From: Patescibacteria group bacterium
GTDB taxonomy: Bacteria; Patescibacteriota; Patescibacteriia; UBA9570
Length of the DNA: 47,772 nucleotides
Reading direction: 5' to 3'
Assembly: GCA_024277435.1 (NCBI GenBank)
Contig: JAJRVJ010000017.1
Span: forward strand, 1 to 47,772
The notes below the pieces were generated by a model, which saw only the letters and a list, made by a program, of their open reading frames with translations, was not told where the DNA came from and searched no databases. Positions 45,415-47,772 of this stretch are shown one piece after another. Position numbers and translations under genes: made by a program. How positions within the stretch are numbered: the stretch's first letter is position 1; each line of letters begins with the position of its first letter.

Positions 45415-46305
45415 TTATTCTTTTACAATATTTCTTTGAATTGCTTGCTGGATTAATTCATCAAGCAATTTTCCGAATGATATATTATCTTTTTTAGCAG
45501 CACTTACCAATATGCTATGCTCTGAAATTCGTGGCATTGTATTTGCTTCGATGAAATAAAATAATTTAGCATTTTCATTGTACATAAAGCGAATAGCTAA
45601 AATTCCGTATGCACCAATAGCATTAAATGTGCGGCGTCCAAGATTTTTTAATGTTTCTATCGTTTCTTCGCCCAGATCGGTAGGATAGAGTTTTTTTACT
45701 AATTGCTGATCAGGTGTTCGAATGAGTTCGGTAGGAGATAGTACTTTGGCAGTATCTCCATTCACCCCTAATACGTGTACTATAAATTCACGTCCATGAA
45801 TGAGTTTTTCAACGAGCAAGGTATCGCTATTATTAAAAGCCCTTTGTAGGGCGTGTCGCAATTCATTATATGTTTGCGGAATGGTAATTCCTGAACGCAT
45901 ACCGATCGCTCCTGGCTTAATAACACATGGCAGTTCAATGTTTCGCAAATCAATGTCGTCAGCTTTATCGATGATATCGAATTCAGGTGTAAGTGTTCCG
46001 TGAGCCATCATAATGCGCTTTGTAGTAGCTTTATGGTTGCTTAATATCGTTGCATGGATATTTGATCCGATGTAGGGAATATTTAAAGCTGAGCAAATAC
46101 CTTGGATAGCTCCTTCCTCGATAGCGGAGTTATGGGTTAATGGAAAGATTACATCAATGACACCATGTAAAATATCATTGATAAGATTATCTACGGCAAT
46201 GGAATGATCATAAACCATTGTTTTATGGTTTAGATTTAATATATCCTGTACTTGTTGAGTGGATTTAGTTTTTGTTGCAACTAAGGCAATGCGAAGGGGT
46301 TGCAT
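45415..46305 (-). CDS. D-alanine-D-alanine ligase-like ATP-grasp ligase
   Basis: FPLTHNSAIEEGAIQGICSALNIPYIGSNIHATILSNHKATTKRIM, ELPCVIKPGAIGMRSGI, FYFIEANTMPRISEHSILV. Confidence 0.82.
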   Translation of the reverse strand: MQPLRIALVATKTKSTQQVQDILNLNHKTMVYDHSIAVDNLINDILHGVIDVIFPLTHNSAIEEGAIQGICSALNIPYIGSNIHATILSNHKATTKRIMMAHGTLTPEFDIIDKADDIDLRNIELPCVIKPGAIGMRSGITIPQTYNELRHALQRAFNNSDTLLVEKLIHGREFIVHVLGVNGDTAKVLSPTELIRTPDQQLVKKLYPTDLGEETIETLKNLGRRTFNAIGAYGILAIRFMYNENAKLFYFIEANTMPRISEHSILVSAAKKDNISFGKLLDELIQQAIQRNIVKE

Positions 46306-46379
46306 AGAGGTATATTATGCCTAATTTTAGTTATTTGGTCTAGCCTTAGGCCATAAGATTTTGTATACTACAGTATAGT

Positions 46380-47498
46380 ATGAAATCATCACAAAAACGA
46401 TTTGAGAATCCTTATTTTCAGAACAACCCTAAAATGAATTTAGCAAATATATGGAAGTGGCTTATACGTAGCGATGTCTGGGTGTATAGTGTATTAATTA
46501 TTCTGCTTCTAGTGGGTACTGGCTATGTGTTTAATAAACAACATTGGATGCAAGTGGATTATATTACGCTTGTTGGATACAAGCATTTAACGGCAGATGA
46601 ACTAGTTAATCCAGCTAGAGAGGCGTTATCTGATCGTAAATGGTTAGTATTATCACAACGATGGTATCCATTTACTGATACGGAGTATATTGAGGAGTAT
46701 ATTCGTACAGCACTAGCAGAAACGGTGGCGCTTGAAGATGTGATGGTAACTAAGGACTTTCCAGACACTATTGTCGTGTCTGTACGAGAGCGCTTACCAG
46801 GGCTTGTATATATTAATACAAACGACCAATATCATTATCTTGATTTATCTGGAGTTGTTACTGAGCGCTTGCAATCTAGTAACAATGTAAATCCATTTTT
46901 CCCAAGGGTGCGAGATTATAATGTGCGGTCTAGTGATGTTAATCAAACGGTGTTTCGTCAGTCGCTCGTAGATACGATTACCATGCTAGATAAAAATTTT
47001 ACGAATACCGTGGATATAGATATAGCTGAATATGCTGTTGAGGAAATCACGTGCTACCAGAAGGAGTATGTTGAAGAAAAGATCTTTGCGGATGAGATTG
47101 AAAGTTCATCTAATGAAGTGATTCGAAATGAGAAAAAAGATATTTTAGCAAGACTTGAAGAAGGTGACATATCTATTGATCAGAGTTTATCACTATTAGA
47201 AGAAACTAAGCGCACGGAGTTAGGAGATGATGCCGAAGATGCGTTACTGGAAGGAAATCAAGCGTACTTACAAATTGAGACTGAGTATATAGATGGTGAT
47301 TGTAATTATGTGGAGACAATTAGAGACATCACCGTTGTTACTCAGGATGGTCCAAAGGTATATTTTGATACAGAACTTAATTTAGAAGTGCAGTTGGAAA
47401 ATTTACAAACTGTTTTACGACAACAATTAAATGATAGGGATCTATCGGAGATTGAATACATAGATTTGCGATTTCCAGACAGAGTCTATTATAAGTAG
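46380..47498 (+). CDS. FtsQ-like cell division protein (POTRA domain)
   Basis: Single N-terminal TM, VDYITLVGYKHLTADEL POTRA-like segment, VTKDFPDTIVVSVRERLPGLVYI, YHYLDLSGVVTE. Confidence 0.75.
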   Translation: MKSSQKRFENPYFQNNPKMNLANIWKWLIRSDVWVYSVLIILLLVGTGYVFNKQHWMQVDYITLVGYKHLTADELVNPAREALSDRKWLVLSQRWYPFTDTEYIEEYIRTALAETVALEDVMVTKDFPDTIVVSVRERLPGLVYINTNDQYHYLDLSGVVTERLQSSNNVNPFFPRVRDYNVRSSDVNQTVFRQSLVDTITMLDKNFTNTVDIDIAEYAVEEITCYQKEYVEEKIFADEIESSSNEVIRNEKKDILARLEEGDISIDQSLSLLEETKRTELGDDAEDALLEGNQAYLQIETEYIDGDCNYVETIRDITVVTQDGPKVYFDTELNLEVQLENLQTVLRQQLNDRDLSEIEYIDLRFPDRVYYK

Positions 47499-47506
47499 TA
47501 TCTCAC

Positions 47507-47548
47507 TATACTAGTGTCGTATAAGATATATTGTCCGACACTAGTATA
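47507..47548. repeat. 13-bp perfect inverted repeat with 16-nt spacer
   Basis: TATACTAGTGTCG (47507-47519) / CGACACTAGTATA (47536-47548). Confidence 0.85.
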
Positions 47549-47646
47549 TAAAGAAAAGCCTAATAATAAGGGCTTACTATCATTATCCCCTGTGGTTAAT
47601 GTTTGTATTATGTAATTAATGTCACATTACGCCTGAATTCTAGAAT

Positions 47647-47772
47647 CTAATGCCCCACCTCTCTAGCAATAACCTCATTAGGAGTTAGATAATTAAGACC
47701 TTTGCGAGGTCGGTTGTTTAACCTTTCTTGTATAGCATAAATATCTTCATCAGTCATTATGGAAAGATCGGC
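47647..47772 (-). mobile_element. IS30-family-like transposase, C-terminal fragment cut by window edge
   Basis: Minus strand: ADLSIMTDEDIYAIQERLNNRPRKGLNYLTPNEVIAREVGH*; LNNRPRKxLxYxTPxEV is the IS30/rve C-terminal signature. Confidence 0.8.

Noticed and set aside
47556-47575. AAGCC...GGCTT as an intrinsic terminator for the ftsQ-like gene
   Set aside because: Only a 5-bp stem with a long loop and no following U tract.
1-47772. CRISPR array, tRNA, rRNA or tmRNA genes
   Set aside because: No regularly spaced repeats and no gap large enough with cloverleaf or rRNA-like sequence; intergenic gaps are mostly under 100 nt.

Overview
The window reads as one AT-rich, gene-dense chromosomal segment, probably from a Patescibacteria/CPR-type bacterium. 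This rests on the reduced AlaRS and ProRS, RNAP alpha without its CTD, DUF4012 and the compact ATGA-coupled gene order; no phylogeny was run. From left to right it contains: a possible NAD kinase tail, a HAM1/RdgB-type NTPase, a beta-CASP MBL nuclease, a standalone riboflavin kinase missed by the ORF track, riboflavin synthase, an orphan histidine kinase, a TSP3-repeat surface protein, a D,D-carboxypeptidase, pdxT/pdxS, mnmA, a lipoprotein, alaS, an infA-rpmJ-rpsM-rpsK-rpsD-rpoA-rplQ-rplM-rpsI run, a surface-glycan cluster (flippase, GTs, O-antigen ligase-like, DUF4012, extra MreB), holB, a BNR-repeat lipoprotein, frr, rseP, proS, mreBCD-mrdA, greA, lysS fused to an HD domain, serS, a minus-strand operon (ATP-grasp ligase, transglutaminase, DegT aminotransferase, FemAB), an FtsQ-like gene and the C-terminal end of an IS30-like transposase. 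The most interesting points are: (1) a LysRS-HD phosphohydrolase fusion that could link Ap4A or other nucleotide synthesis and turnover; (2) the four-gene ATP-grasp/transglutaminase/DegT/FemAB operon; (3) a terminator-like hairpin plus U6 tract between a perfect sigma70 promoter and the infA AUG; (4) two otherwise intact genes (ALDH, FemAB) each split by one in-frame stop; (5) a riboflavin kinase with no AUG/GUG/UUG start.
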